Below the pieces are notes generated by a model. It had not been told where the DNA came from. It searched no databases and was given only the letters and a program-made list of their open reading frames with translations. This document shows, piece after piece, positions 35,434 through 45,110 of a stretch of 64,000 nucleotides of DNA (the first letter of the stretch is position 1; each line of letters opens with the position of its first letter). This DNA comes from Alphaproteobacteria bacterium HGW-Alphaproteobacteria-7 (GTDB lineage: Bacteria; Pseudomonadota; Alphaproteobacteria; Sphingomonadales; Sphingomonadaceae): NCBI GenBank assembly GCA_002842735.1, contig PHEB01000006.1, forward strand, positions 62,001 through 126,000, in the 5' to 3' direction. The translations under genes and the position numbers were made by a program.

Positions 35434-36170
35434 TGCGGTCTCATCGCCCACTGTGGATGGCGGCGCTTGGCGTGGTTTTGGCTGGGGCCAGCATATCGGC
35501 TGTCAGCGCTCAGGATTCCCGGACCGGTTCCCGGCTAGGCAACCGCCTAGAGGCCGGTAAACCGCAGAAAACCAGCGACGCGATCACCAATGCTCACACG
35601 CTGGCGCGCTGCATTTATCTGGTGAGAGACCGCACCGTTGATCGCTATCTGACGACCACGAGCTTCGACGATCACGACAATGCGGCTGCTCTCGTGTTCA
35701 AGGACGTGGAATGCGAGTTCCACCGCGTGGATAGTGCTCTCACCGAAACCCACGGTGTATACAGTTCACCTGCTTCGATGCGCGGGCTGCTCGCCGAAGC
35801 GGCATTGCGCAAAGGTGGTTTTCTCACTGATCCCGACAAGCAACTTCCGCGCTTGCCCATTGCGGAAGGTTACAACAAGACTTGGTTCAAGATGACCCAG
35901 CGTTCCAACACTGTGAACGCCATGTCAGCCTGCTTCGCTGATACGTGGCCCGACCTTGTCGTGGCGCTGCTGAAAACCAAGCCGGTATCGAACGAGGAAA
36001 ATCAGGTAATTGGCGAAGTTGCGGGGGAACTCGGGCCTTGCCTGATTAATGGAGCCCAGTTGCAGGCCAACGCCTTCACGTTACGCGCTGCCTTGGCCGA
36101 GGGATATTTCCATCGGGCGATGGGGGCCAATGAAGATATTGTGCCAGATGTGCGGAAGACGGCGGAATGA
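35430..36170 (+). CDS. Secreted hypothetical protein between nuoF and nuoG (passenger ORF 5)
   Basis: A 246-residue protein with a clear Sec signal peptide ([22 protein letters not shown], cleavage near residue 27). The mature part is mixed alpha/beta with several cysteines (RCIYLV, VECEFH, SACFAD, GPCLIN), possibly disulfide-bonded in the periplasm. No family recognised. The ATG overlaps the nuoF stop. Its last dozen codons resemble the nuoF 3' end at DNA level (PDVRKTAE versus PEVREAAE), which suggests that the junction was duplicated on insertion. There is no obvious complex I role. Confidence 0.65.
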   Translation: MMRSHRPLWMAALGVVLAGASISAVSAQDSRTGSRLGNRLEAGKPQKTSDAITNAHTLARCIYLVRDRTVDRYLTTTSFDDHDNAAALVFKDVECEFHRVDSALTETHGVYSSPASMRGLLAEAALRKGGFLTDPDKQLPRLPIAEGYNKTWFKMTQRSNTVNAMSACFADTWPDLVVALLKTKPVSNEENQVIGEVAGELGPCLINGAQLQANAFTLRAALAEGYFHRAMGANEDIVPDVRKTAE

Positions 36171-36289
36171 TGAGGAAGAACAACCTTCGTCATTGCGAGC
36201 TTAGCGAAGCAATCCAGTTCCGGAGCTGGATTGCCGCGTCGGCTTCGCCTCCTCGCAATGACGAATTCAAGCAAGAGGCAGCTGAATAA
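36170..36289 (+). other. Bridging mini-ORF through palindromic repeat A2
   Basis: A 39-codon frame whose ATG overlaps the stop of the secreted protein gene (TGATG) and whose TAA overlaps the nuoG ATG (TAATG at 36287-36291). Most of it is repeat sequence. The end, KQEAAE, again resembles the NuoF C-terminus. Probably not a functional protein. Confidence 0.5.
36188..36263. repeat. Palindromic intergenic repeat, family A copy 2
   Basis: Perfect 12-base inverted ends, CGTCATTGCGAG (36188-36199) and CTCGCAATGACG (36252-36263), have inner arms GCAATCCAG and CTGGATTGC. It is the same family as 32700-32787 but shorter in the middle, so the copies are not a recent tandem duplication. Confidence 0.85.
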
Positions 36290-38270
36290 TGCCTAAAGTC
36301 ACCGTAGACGGTCAGGAAATCGAAGTCCCGGCGGGCGCGACTGTGTTGCAGGCGTGCGAGCTGGCGGGCAAGGAAATCCCGCGCTTCTGCTATCACGTCT
36401 GGTCGAAGTGAAGCCCGGGCCGCCCAAGCCGCAGGCCTCCTGCGCGCTGCCGGCTGCCGATGGTCAGGAAATCCGCACCGATAGCCCGATGGTCAAGAAG
36501 GCCCGCGAAGGGGTGATGGAGTTCCTGCTCATCAACCACCCGCTCGATTGCCCAATCTGCGATCAGGGCGGCGAGTGCGATTTGCAGGATCAGGCGGTTG
36601 CCTATGGCCGCGGCGGCTCGCGCTATGAGGAAAACAAGCGCGCCGTGACCGAAAAATATATGGGCCCGCTGATCAAGACGATCATGACTCGCTGCATCCA
36701 CTGCACCCGCTGCGTGCGCTTTTCCGAGGAAATCGCTGGCGTGGACGAAATCGGCGCGCTCTATCGCGGCGAGGATATGCAGATCACCACCTATCTCGAA
36801 CAGGCGGCGGCGCATGAACTTAGCGCCAATGTCATCGACCTGTGCCCGGTCGGCGCGCTGACCTCGCGGCCCTATGCGTTTGAAGCGCGGCCGTGGGAGC
36901 TGAAGAAGACGCTCAGCATTGATGTGTCCGACGCAGTGGGGGCGAATATCACGCTCCATTCCAAGGGCCGCGAAGTCATGCGCGCGCTGCCGCGCGTTAA
37001 TGATGACGTCAACGAGGAGTGGCTGAGCGACAAGGGTCGCTATCAGGTCGACGGGCTGACCAAGCGCCGTCTCGACCGCGTGTGGGTGCGCCGGGATGGC
37101 CGGTTGCAGCCTGCCGAGTGGAGCGACGCCTTCGGCATGATCGCGGGCGCTCTGGAGGGCGACAAGGCCAGCATCGCGGCGGTGGCGGGCGATCTGCTCG
37201 ATGCCGAGACGATGTTTGCCGCCAAGGCGTTGGCCAATGCCTGCGGATCGCAGCTGACCGAAGCGCGTCAGACCGGCATGACTTATGATGTGTCGAACCT
37301 GGCGGCGGTGAACTTCAATTCGGGCTTTGCCGGGATCGAGACCGCTGACGCGATCCTGATCATCGGCAGCCATGTCCGCTGGGAAGCGGCGCTGCTCAAT
37401 GTCCGGCTGCGCAAGGCGGTGAAGGCGGGTGCGAAGGTCTATGTGGTCGGGCCTGAATGGGAAACCACCTATCCGGCGACCTTCCTCGGCAGCGACCTGA
37501 AACTGCTCAACCGCGTGCCCAAGGAACTGGGTGACGTCATGAAGGCGGCCAAGCGTCCGGCGGTGATTGTCGGCCCGGCGGCTCTGGCCAAGGGTGCGCT
37601 TGGCGCGGCGCTCAAGCTGGTCGACAAGTTCGGCTTGGTGAAGGACGATTGGAACGGCTTCAACGTGCTGCACATCTCGGCGGCGCGCATGGCATCGCTG
37701 ATGCTTGATTTCACAGTTCCGGGCGGGACGGGCGAAGTGGCGAAGGCCGCGCCGAAGGTGCTGCTCAGCCTCGGCGCGGACGAGATGGATTACGCCCCGT
37801 TTGCGACGAGCCTCAAGGTCTATATCGGCCACAACGGCGACAAGGGCGCGGCTTCCGCCGACATCATCCTGCCGGGCGCGTCCTATGCCGAAAAGGATGG
37901 GACTTACGTCAACACCGAGGGCCGCGTTCAGTTCGCCGAGAAGGCCGTATTCGCCCCCGGCGATGCCCGCGAGGACTGGACGATTTTGCGGGCGCTGGCC
38001 GATGCGCTGGGTGTCTCGGTGGGCTTTGACAGCTTCGGCGAATTGCAGTCTGCCATGATCGCAGCCGTGCCCGCTCTGGGTGAGGAAGGCCTTGCCGATT
38101 ACGGCGCGCTGCCCAAGGCGGACAGCGGCGCGAAGTTCGAGGGCGAAATTATCGGCTATCCGGTCAAGGATTTCTACCTCACCAATCCCATCGCCCGTGC
38201 GAGCGACGTGATGCAGCGCTGTTCGGATGAATTGCTTCATGGCGCTGACGTGAAGGAGGCTGCGGAATGA
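36289..38270 (+). pseudogene. nuoG: NADH-quinone oxidoreductase subunit G, frameshifted by an internal deletion
   Basis: The ATG at 36289 opens a normal NuoG N-terminus ([20 protein letters not shown], then RFCYH), but the frame ends at TGA 36409-36411. From 36399 a second frame ([15 protein letters not shown]) continues intact to 38270 with all later motifs: CPICDQGGECDLQDQA, MTRCIHCTRCVRF, IDLCPVGAL and the molybdopterin-like domain. Compared with the conserved family pattern C-x10-C-x2-C, about 34 bases are missing between RFCYH and LVEVK, removing two ligands of [2Fe-2S] cluster N1b. Either a real lesion or an assembly error; the remaining 620 codons show no decay. Confidence 0.85.
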
Positions 38271-38419
38271 GAAACACGCAACAAATCCTCCCCCTTCAGG
38301 GGAGGGGGACCATCCGCAGGATGGTGGAGGGGGTTCGCCGCCAGCGCGGCCCTCGGCGGGGATTCCCCTCCGTCAGCCGCTGCGCGTCTGCCACCTCCCC
38401 CTGCTGGGGAGGATTTTAA
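38267..38419 (+). other. Bridging mini-ORF through palindromic repeat C
   Basis: A 50-codon frame starting with an ATG that overlaps the nuoG stop (ATGA at 38267-38270) and ending with TAA directly against the nuoH GTG (TAAGTG, 38417-38422). Arg/Gly/Pro-rich translation of the repeat (QGRGTIRRMVEGVRRQRGP); unlikely to be a functional protein. Confidence 0.45.
38283..38416. repeat. Palindromic intergenic repeat, family C
   Basis: Perfect 11-base ends, AAATCCTCCCC (38283-38293) and GGGGAGGATTT (38406-38416), enclose further pairing such as CCCCCTTCAGGGG and CCTCCCCCTGCTGGGGAGG. The right arm supplies the GGGGAGG that serves as the nuoH ribosome binding site. Confidence 0.82.
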
Positions 38420-39466
38420 GTGACCGCCTTCTTCCAATCCCTCGGCCTCAGCTACGAATGGGCCTGGACCGTCGCCACGCTCACCGGGATCATCGTGATC
38501 TCGCTGCTCGTCATGTTCAGCGTCGCCATGGTGATCTATGTCGACCGCAAGGTGCTGGGCGCGATCATGATGCGGCGCGGGCCGAATGTGGTGGGCCCGT
38601 TCGGGTTGCTGCAATCCTTCGCCGATGGTCTCAAGGTCTTCCTGCAGGAAACCATCATCCCGTCGGCCGCGAACAAGGGCATCTTCCTGCTCGCACCGAT
38701 TATCACCTTCACGGTTGCGCTCGCTGCCTGGGCGGTGATTCCGTTCTCGGCGGGCGTGGTACTGGCGGACATCAATGTCGGCCTGCTCTACATCCTCGCG
38801 ATCTCCTCGATGGGGGTTTACGGCGTGGTGATGAGCGGGTGGGCGTCGAACTCCAAATACCCGTTCTTCTCGGCCATGCGCGCCTCTGCGCAGATGATTT
38901 CGTACGAAGTTTCGATCGGCTTTGTGCTGGTCTGCGTGGTGCTGTTTGCCGGTACCTTCAACATGAGCGGGATCGTCAACGCGCAGCGGGGGTTCGGCCT
39001 TGGCGTGATCAACGGCTATGTGGTGCACCCGCTGCTGTTCCCGATGTGGGTAGTGTTCTTCATCTCATCACTGGCCGAAACCGCGCGCGCCCCGTTTGAC
39101 CTCACCGAGGCCGAGAGCGAGCTCGTCGCGGGCTACCAGACTGAATATTCCTCGATGAGCTTCGCGCTGTTCTGGCTTGGCGAGTATGCCAACATCCTGC
39201 TGATGTGCTCATTGAACACGCTGCTGTTCTGGGGCGGGTGGCTGCCACCGATTGACTGGGCGCCGCTTTACATGGTGCCTGGGATTATCTGGTTCCTGCT
39301 GAAGACCTTCATGTTCTTCCTGATGTTCAGCTGGATCTGGGCGACCGTGCCGCGTTACCGCTACGACCAGCTGATGCGCCTCGGGTGGAAGGTGTTCCTG
39401 CCGATGAGCCTGGTGTTTGTTGTGGTGACCAGCGGGTGGCTAATGGCGACGGGGCATTTCGGATGA
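38420..39466 (+). CDS. nuoH: NADH-quinone oxidoreductase subunit H
   Basis: A 348-residue membrane subunit with about eight helices, linking the quinone site to the proton pumps. Family signatures are [47 protein letters not shown] and the acidic loop [20 protein letters not shown]. The start is GTG at 38420, with GGGGAGG seven bases upstream supplied by the repeat arm. The stop overlaps the ATG of another passenger gene (ATGA at 39463-39466). Confidence 0.95.
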   Translation: MTAFFQSLGLSYEWAWTVATLTGIIVISLLVMFSVAMVIYVDRKVLGAIMMRRGPNVVGPFGLLQSFADGLKVFLQETIIPSAANKGIFLLAPIITFTVALAAWAVIPFSAGVVLADINVGLLYILAISSMGVYGVVMSGWASNSKYPFFSAMRASAQMISYEVSIGFVLVCVVLFAGTFNMSGIVNAQRGFGLGVINGYVVHPLLFPMWVVFFISSLAETARAPFDLTEAESELVAGYQTEYSSMSFALFWLGEYANILLMCSLNTLLFWGGWLPPIDWAPLYMVPGIIWFLLKTFMFFLMFSWIWATVPRYRYDQLMRLGWKVFLPMSLVFVVVTSGWLMATGHFG

Positions 39467-39975
39467 TCGAATTGCTTGCCCTTCTCCTTCAGCCGACATT
39501 GGAATCGTTGCCACCGCAGAGCACGAGCGGCTTTGTCGCGTCGGTTCGCTACGACTGCGCGGTAGTCGATGAAACTGGGCGACAAATGTCGCTCAAGCTT
39601 CTCAAAACCGGTCGAATGACCGTGATAGGCGAGTATGGAGAACTGCAAAGGACAACGACCGATTTGCCGTTCATAGAGCCAGAGTATCGAGTTGTTGAAG
39701 GAAGCGATCCAAGGTTCGCTTCGATGCTTCAGTTTGCGCCCCCGCGCCGTCAGATAGGATGGCACGAATTTGTTCGATCGACCGATGATAGTGGTGAATT
39801 TTCAGGCATGTTTGAATTGCTTCGGCATGAGCTTAGCACCGGAATTGATCCGGTGACCGGACAGTTAAGTGGATCAGCGATCATTATGTACATGCCTCGG
39901 CCTAGCGCTTCGGAGCAGACCGAAACCTTGGGCGGAGTGTGTGTAGCGACGAGACTTGAGGATCAACCGAAATGA
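39463..39975 (+). CDS. Hypothetical protein between nuoH and nuoI (passenger ORF 6)
   Basis: A 170-residue protein with a hydrophobic N-terminus ([19 protein letters not shown]) that could be a weak signal peptide, then a beta-rich domain ([20 protein letters not shown]). The end is [13 protein letters not shown]. No family recognised. It overlaps nuoH at its start and nuoI at its end by ATGA. Its base composition is clearly lower than its neighbours: 31 of 60 bases are G or C at 39601-39660, in contrast to the flanking GC-rich nuo genes, which suggests more recent acquisition. Confidence 0.65.
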   Translation: MIELLALLLQPTLESLPPQSTSGFVASVRYDCAVVDETGRQMSLKLLKTGRMTVIGEYGELQRTTTDLPFIEPEYRVVEGSDPRFASMLQFAPPRRQIGWHEFVRSTDDSGEFSGMFELLRHELSTGIDPVTGQLSGSAIIMYMPRPSASEQTETLGGVCVATRLEDQPK

Positions 39976-40460
39976 CCACCGTCTCCCACCTCATCAAATC
40001 GTTCACCCTCTGGGAATTCCTCAAGGCCCACGCCTTGACGCTGAAGTATTTCTTCAAGCCCAAGGTGACGATCAACTACCCCTTCGAGAAGGCCCCGCTC
40101 TCGCCCCGCTTCCGCGGCGAGCATGCCTTGCGGCGCTATCCCAATGGGGAGGAACGCTGCATCGCGTGCAAGCTGTGCGAGGCCGTGTGCCCGGCGCAGG
40201 CGATCACCATCGACAGCGAACCGCGCGAAGACGGCAGCCGCCGCACCACGCGTTATGACATCGACATGACCAAATGCATCTATTGCGGTTTCTGTCAGGA
40301 AGCCTGCCCGGTCGACGCCATCGTTGAAGGGCCGAATTTCGAATACGCCACCGAAACCCGCGAGGAGCTGTTGTATGACAAGGCCAAACTGCTCAGCAAT
40401 GGTGACAAGTGGGAACGGGCCATCGCGGCCAACCTTGAAGCCGACGCACCCTACCGCTAG
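39972..40460 (+). CDS. nuoI: NADH-quinone oxidoreductase subunit I
   Basis: A 162-residue ferredoxin-like subunit carrying two [4Fe-4S] clusters (N6a, N6b): [16 protein letters not shown] and [16 protein letters not shown]. The rest is the family form ([17 protein letters not shown] and [18 protein letters not shown]). It carries electrons from NuoG to NuoB. The ATG overlaps the passenger ORF stop. Confidence 0.96.
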   Translation: MTTVSHLIKSFTLWEFLKAHALTLKYFFKPKVTINYPFEKAPLSPRFRGEHALRRYPNGEERCIACKLCEAVCPAQAITIDSEPREDGSRRTTRYDIDMTKCIYCGFCQEACPVDAIVEGPNFEYATETREELLYDKAKLLSNGDKWERAIAANLEADAPYR

Positions 40461-40485
40461 GGCGCGCCAGACATAATGCAACACC

Positions 40486-40576
40486 GCTCGGGTTGAGCTT
40501 GTCGAAGCCCGAATTTACGTTTTGGGATCAGGATGTGACGGGCCTTTGAAAAGCTCAGGCTGAGCAGATCGAAGGA
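40486..40576. repeat. Palindromic intergenic repeat, family D
   Basis: Imperfect inverted repeat between nuoI and nuoJ. The left half holds GGGTTGAGCTTGTCGAAGCCC and the right half GGGCCTTTGAAAAGCTCAG followed by GAGCAGATCGAAGG. The sequence type (GAGCTTGTCGAAG / CTTCGACAAGCTC) is a widespread sphingomonad intergenic element. Unlike the other repeats, it is not spanned by a frame that touches both neighbours; the gap nuoI-nuoJ is 127 bases. Confidence 0.7.
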
Positions 40577-40587
40577 CAGGGATCGAC

Positions 40588-41211
40588 ATGATACAGGCCA
40601 TCGCCTTCTATTTCTTCGCGACCATCGTGGTCGGCGCCGCTGTGATGGTTATCATGGCGAAGAACCCCGTGCATTCGGTGCTGTGGCTGATCCTGACTTT
40701 CTTCAATGCCGCGGGGTTGATGGTGATGGTGGGCGCAGAGTTCATCGCGATGCTGCTGGTGATTGTTTACGTCGGCGCGGTCGCGGTGTTGTTCCTGTTT
40801 GTGGTGATGATGCTCGACATTGATTTTGCCGCGATGCGCGCAGGCTTCATCCGCAATGTCCCGCTGGGGCTGGCTATTGCAGCGGTGCTGCTGGCCGAAT
40901 TGCTGCTGGCGGTGGGCGCATACAATGCAGGCGGAATAACGCTCGGCACGCCCGATGGCAGCGCGTTGCAAGCGGCTGATGTCAGCAATATCGAGGCACT
41001 CGGCGCGCTGCTTTATGGCCGGTATATCCTGTTGTTCGAAATCGCCGGGATCATTCTGCTAGTGGCGATGATCGGTGCGATTGTGCTGACCCTCCAGCCG
41101 CCGAAGCTCGGTGCGCGTGCGCGCCAGAATGTGGGCAAGCAGATCCGCCGCCGCCCCGAAGATGCAACCGTCATGAAGAACCCGGAGATCGGGCGAGGGG
41201 TTGAACTATGA
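40588..41211 (+). CDS. nuoJ: NADH-quinone oxidoreductase subunit J
   Basis: A 207-residue membrane subunit with five helices. The conserved region [20 protein letters not shown] and [25 protein letters not shown] (pi-bulge helix) identifies it. The C-terminus is charged ([15 protein letters not shown]). The ATG at 40588 has AGGGA six bases upstream. The stop overlaps nuoK (ATGA). Confidence 0.94.
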   Translation: MIQAIAFYFFATIVVGAAVMVIMAKNPVHSVLWLILTFFNAAGLMVMVGAEFIAMLLVIVYVGAVAVLFLFVVMMLDIDFAAMRAGFIRNVPLGLAIAAVLLAELLLAVGAYNAGGITLGTPDGSALQAADVSNIEALGALLYGRYILLFEIAGIILLVAMIGAIVLTLQPPKLGARARQNVGKQIRRRPEDATVMKNPEIGRGVEL

Positions 41212-41528
41212 TTAGTGCAGGTGGGATTGGTATCGAACACTACCTTACCGTGGGCGCGATTTTGTTTGTGCTTGGGGTGTTGGGGATTTTCCTCAACCGC
41301 AAGAATGTGATCGTGATCCTGATGGCGATCGAGCTGATCCTGCTCGCCGTGAATATCAATCTGGTCGCCTTCAGCGCGTTTATGCAGGATCTGGTGGGGC
41401 AGGTTTTCGCGATGCTGGTGCTGACCGTGGCGGCGGCCGAAGCCGCGATTGGCCTTGCGATCCTGGTGATCTATTTCCGCGGACGCGGTTCAATTGCGGT
41501 TGATGATATCAACCGGATGAAGGGGTAA
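41208..41528 (+). CDS. nuoK: NADH-quinone oxidoreductase subunit K
   Basis: A 106-residue three-helix subunit of the MrpC type. The conserved Glu residues are in [17 protein letters not shown] and [17 protein letters not shown]. It forms part of the proton path between NuoJ and NuoN. It overlaps nuoJ by four bases and ends seven bases before nuoL. Confidence 0.95.
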   Translation: MISAGGIGIEHYLTVGAILFVLGVLGIFLNRKNVIVILMAIELILLAVNINLVAFSAFMQDLVGQVFAMLVLTVAAAEAAIGLAILVIYFRGRGSIAVDDINRMKG

Positions 41529-41535
41529 GCGACCA

Positions 41536-43530
41536 GTGCAGACCCAGATACTCCTCATCGTGTTTGCGCCGCTGCTGGCGGCTGTGATTGCCGGTCTGGG
41601 CAACCGCATGATCGGCAATTTTGCGGCCAAGTCGATCACCACCGGCGCGCTGATCCTGTCAGCGGTTTTGAGCTGGCCGATCTTCCTCGGCTTTATCGCC
41701 GGGACTGAAACCGCCGAAGTGGTGCAGGTGTTGAAGTGGGTCGAAAGCGGCTCGCTCTCCTTCGACTGGGCATTGCAGGTCGATACTCTGACTGCGGTCA
41801 TGCTGGTCGTGATCAACACGGTCTCCGCGATCGTGCACATCTATTCGTGGGGGTATATGGAGGAAGACCCGGATCAGCCGCGGTTCTTCGCCTACCTTTC
41901 GCTGTTCACCTTTGCGATGCTGATGCTGGTGACGGCTGATAATCTGGTGCAGATGTTCTTCGGCTGGGAAGGCGTGGGGCTGGCGTCCTATCTGCTGATC
42001 GGGTTCTGGTTCAAAAAGCCGAGCGCCAATGCCGCCGCGATCAAGGCGTTTGTGGTCAACCGGGTCGGCGATCTGGGCTTCATGCTCGGCATTTTCGGCA
42101 CCTATCTGGTGTTCCAGACCACTTCGATCCCCGAAATTCTGGCCGAGGCGCCGGCGATGAGCGGGTCGACCATCACCTTTGTCGGGATGCGCCTCTATGC
42201 GATGGACATCCTGTGCATCCTGCTGTTCATCGGGGCGATGGGCAAGAGTGCGCAGTTGGGCCTGCACACCTGGCTGCCCGATGCAATGGAGGGGCCGACG
42301 CCGGTTTCTGCGCTGATCCACGCCGCGACAATGGTGACGGCGGGTGTGTTCATGGTCTGCCGTCTGTCGCCAATGTTCGAAACCGCTCCGACCGCGCTGA
42401 TGGTCGTCACGGTAATCGGTGCTGCCACCTGCTTCTTTGCCGCTACCATCGGCACCACGCAGTGGGATATCAAGCGGGTGATCGCCTATTCGACCTGTTC
42501 GCAGCTCGGCTATATGTTCTTTGCTGCTGGGGTGGGCGCTTACGGGGTGGCGATGTTCCACCTGTTCACCCATGCCTTCTTCAAGGCGCTGCTGTTCCTT
42601 GGCGCGGGCAGTGTGATCCACGCGATGCATCACGAACAGGACATGCGCTATTACGGCGGGCTGAGGAAACGCATTCCGTTCACCTTCTACGCGATGCTGG
42701 CGGGCACCTTGGCGATCACCGGGCTGGGCGTTTACCACCTTGGCGTCGGCTTTGCCGGGTTCTGGTCAAAGGATGCCGTGCTCGAAGTCGCCTTTGCGCG
42801 CGGCACGGAGATTTCAGTGATGTCGTTCTGGCTGGGCGTTGGTGCTGCCTTGCTGACCAGCTTTTACAGCTGGCGGCTGATGTTCCTGACCTTCTGGGGC
42901 AAGCCGCGCTGGATCGAGAGCGAGCATATCCAGCATTCCGTCCACAAGACCCCGGAACAGGCGGGAGAAGATACCACAGGCGGCTATCACCCGCATGAAA
43001 GCCCGGTGTCGATGCTGGTGCCGCTCGGCCTGCTAGGAATTGGCGCGGTTGCGGCGGGGCAGGTGTTTGCGCCCAGCTTCCTTGATGACGCGGCGTTCTG
43101 GGCCGGGTCGATCTTTTATAACGAGCCGTTGATCCACGCGATGCACGCTGTGCCCTATTGGGTGAAGTATTCGGCGCTGGTCGTGATGCTGCTCGGCTTT
43201 GCGGGCGCATATCTCGCCTATATCGCCAAGCCTGATATCCCGGCCAAATTCGTCGCGACATTCCGCGGCTTGCACAACTTCGTCTACCACAAATGGTATT
43301 TTGACGAGTTGTATGATCGGATTTTTGTGAAACCCGCATTCTGGCTCGGTCGCCAATTCTGGAAGCTCGGCGATATTGGCACCATTGACCGGTTTGGCCC
43401 CAATGGCATCGCTTGGGTTGTTGATCGCAGCGCGGTGGCCGCCAAGTCGATCCAGTCGGGCTACCTCTATACCTATGCGTTGATCATGCTGCTCGGGCTG
43501 GTCGCCGCTATCACTTACGTTCTGCTGTAG
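41536..43530 (+). CDS. nuoL: NADH-quinone oxidoreductase subunit L
   Basis: A 664-residue antiporter-like proton pump. Signatures are [38 protein letters not shown] (with channel Lys), [19 protein letters not shown] and the long C-terminal amphipathic helix region ending [13 protein letters not shown]. The start is GTG at 41536, shortly after the nuoK stop. Normal length for alphaproteobacteria. Confidence 0.95.
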   Translation: MQTQILLIVFAPLLAAVIAGLGNRMIGNFAAKSITTGALILSAVLSWPIFLGFIAGTETAEVVQVLKWVESGSLSFDWALQVDTLTAVMLVVINTVSAIVHIYSWGYMEEDPDQPRFFAYLSLFTFAMLMLVTADNLVQMFFGWEGVGLASYLLIGFWFKKPSANAAAIKAFVVNRVGDLGFMLGIFGTYLVFQTTSIPEILAEAPAMSGSTITFVGMRLYAMDILCILLFIGAMGKSAQLGLHTWLPDAMEGPTPVSALIHAATMVTAGVFMVCRLSPMFETAPTALMVVTVIGAATCFFAATIGTTQWDIKRVIAYSTCSQLGYMFFAAGVGAYGVAMFHLFTHAFFKALLFLGAGSVIHAMHHEQDMRYYGGLRKRIPFTFYAMLAGTLAITGLGVYHLGVGFAGFWSKDAVLEVAFARGTEISVMSFWLGVGAALLTSFYSWRLMFLTFWGKPRWIESEHIQHSVHKTPEQAGEDTTGGYHPHESPVSMLVPLGLLGIGAVAAGQVFAPSFLDDAAFWAGSIFYNEPLIHAMHAVPYWVKYSALVVMLLGFAGAYLAYIAKPDIPAKFVATFRGLHNFVYHKWYFDELYDRIFVKPAFWLGRQFWKLGDIGTIDRFGPNGIAWVVDRSAVAAKSIQSGYLYTYALIMLLGLVAAITYVLL

Positions 43531-43544
43531 GAGCTCGCTTCGTC

Positions 43545-45110
43545 ATGGAAGGCCTACCCATCCTGTCGTTGATGATGCTCGTGCCGCTGGCGGGCGCGCT
43601 GGCGTGTCTGTTTGCGGGCGCTGCGGCCGCGCGGTGGATTGCACTGGGGACGACGCTCGTCACCTTTGTTCTCGGCGTGGCGCTGTGGTCGAACTACCAG
43701 ATCGGGGGAGCGCAATGGCAGTTCACAGAACGGGCTGAGCTGTTCGCGGGCTTTTCATGGGCATTGGGGATCGACGGCATTGCCCTGATGCTGATCATGC
43801 TCAGCGTGTTCCTGATGCCGATCTGTATTCTGGCGAGCTGGGATGCCGTGCAAAAGCGCGTCGGCGAATACATGGCAGCCTTCCTGTTCATGGAAGTGCT
43901 GATGATCGGTACGTTTTCGGCGCAGGATCTGTTCCTGTTCTATATCTTCTTCGAGGCAGGCCTGATTCCGATGTATTTGATCATCGGGGTTTGGGGAGGG
44001 GACAACCGCATTTACGCCAGTTACAAGTTCTTCCTCTACACCCTGCTCGGATCGGTGCTGATGCTGATCGCGATGTTCTGGATGGTGGCAGAGGCTGGCA
44101 CCTCCGACATCCCGACATTGATGCAATACTCCTTCCCACCGGGCGCGCAGACGTGGCTGTGGTTGGCATTTTTCGCCAGTTTCGCGGTCAAGGTTCCGAT
44201 GTGGCCGTTCCACACCTGGCTGCCCGATGCCCACGTGCAGGCGCCCACGGCAGGGTCGGTGATCCTGGCGGGTGTGCTGCTCAAGCTGGGCACCTATGGC
44301 TTTGTCCGTTTCAGCCTGCCGATGTTCCCTGAGGCCTCGGCGCAATTTGCGTGGTTGGTGTTTGTCCTGTCGATGATCGCGGTGGTCTACACCTCGCTGG
44401 TCGCACTGGTGCAGTCAGACATGAAGAAGCTGATCGCTTATTCATCGGTCGCGCACATGGCGATTGTGACCGTGGGCCTGTTCGCCTTCAACGTGCAGGG
44501 GCTGGAAGGCGCGATGATCGTGATGCTGTCGCACGGGCTTGTTTCGGCGGCGCTGTTCCTGTGCGTGGGCGTGATCTACGACCGGCTGCACACGCGTGAG
44601 ATTGCGCGTTACGGCGGGCTGGCGATCAATATGCCTTATTACGCGCTGTTCTTCCTGCTGTTCACGATGGCTAGCATCGGTCTTCCGGGAACCAGCGGAT
44701 TTGTGGGAGAGTTCCTCGCCTTGGCGGGCATTTATCAAACGTCCAGCCTTGTGGCACTGGTGGCGACCACCGGGATCATTCTGGGCGCGGCCTATATGCT
44801 CTATCTCTATCGCCGGGTCGCGTTTGGCGGGCAGGTGCATGAAGACGCGGCCGCGATGCGCGACATTTCGGCGCGCGAATGGTTGATGATGGCCCCGATT
44901 GCCGCTTCCGTGCTGTGGATGGGGGTTTACCCTGAAAGTTTCCTTGCCCCGATGCGCGCTGACATCGCTGTGCTTGATGCGCGCCTTGCGGCAGCGGCTC
45001 CGGCCAGCGATGCCGCTTTGACCGCAGGTGCTCCCCGCGCCGAAGCCGCCAATGCGCTTTCGCATGAAAACGGCGCCAATCATTCGAGCGCCGAGGAGGG
45101 CGCGCACTGA
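43545..45110 (+). CDS. nuoM: NADH-quinone oxidoreductase subunit M
   Basis: A 521-residue antiporter-like subunit. The conserved Glu lies in [18 protein letters not shown] and the channel Lys in [34 protein letters not shown] is the third hallmark. The C-terminus has a soluble extension of about 40 residues ([16 protein letters not shown]) not needed for pumping. The stop overlaps nuoN (TGATG). Confidence 0.95.
   Translation: MEGLPILSLMMLVPLAGALACLFAGAAAARWIALGTTLVTFVLGVALWSNYQIGGAQWQFTERAELFAGFSWALGIDGIALMLIMLSVFLMPICILASWDAVQKRVGEYMAAFLFMEVLMIGTFSAQDLFLFYIFFEAGLIPMYLIIGVWGGDNRIYASYKFFLYTLLGSVLMLIAMFWMVAEAGTSDIPTLMQYSFPPGAQTWLWLAFFASFAVKVPMWPFHTWLPDAHVQAPTAGSVILAGVLLKLGTYGFVRFSLPMFPEASAQFAWLVFVLSMIAVVYTSLVALVQSDMKKLIAYSSVAHMAIVTVGLFAFNVQGLEGAMIVMLSHGLVSAALFLCVGVIYDRLHTREIARYGGLAINMPYYALFFLLFTMASIGLPGTSGFVGEFLALAGIYQTSSLVALVATTGIILGAAYMLYLYRRVAFGGQVHEDAAAMRDISAREWLMMAPIAASVLWMGVYPESFLAPMRADIAVLDARLAAAAPASDAALTAGAPRAEAANALSHENGANHSSAEEGAH

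Noticed and set aside
33829..35451. 540-codon minus-strand frame opposite nuoF
   Set aside because: Shadow frame; nuoF on the + strand is unambiguous.
36393..38240. 615-codon minus-strand frame opposite nuoG
   Set aside because: Complementary to a well-conserved complex I gene; no recognisable domain.
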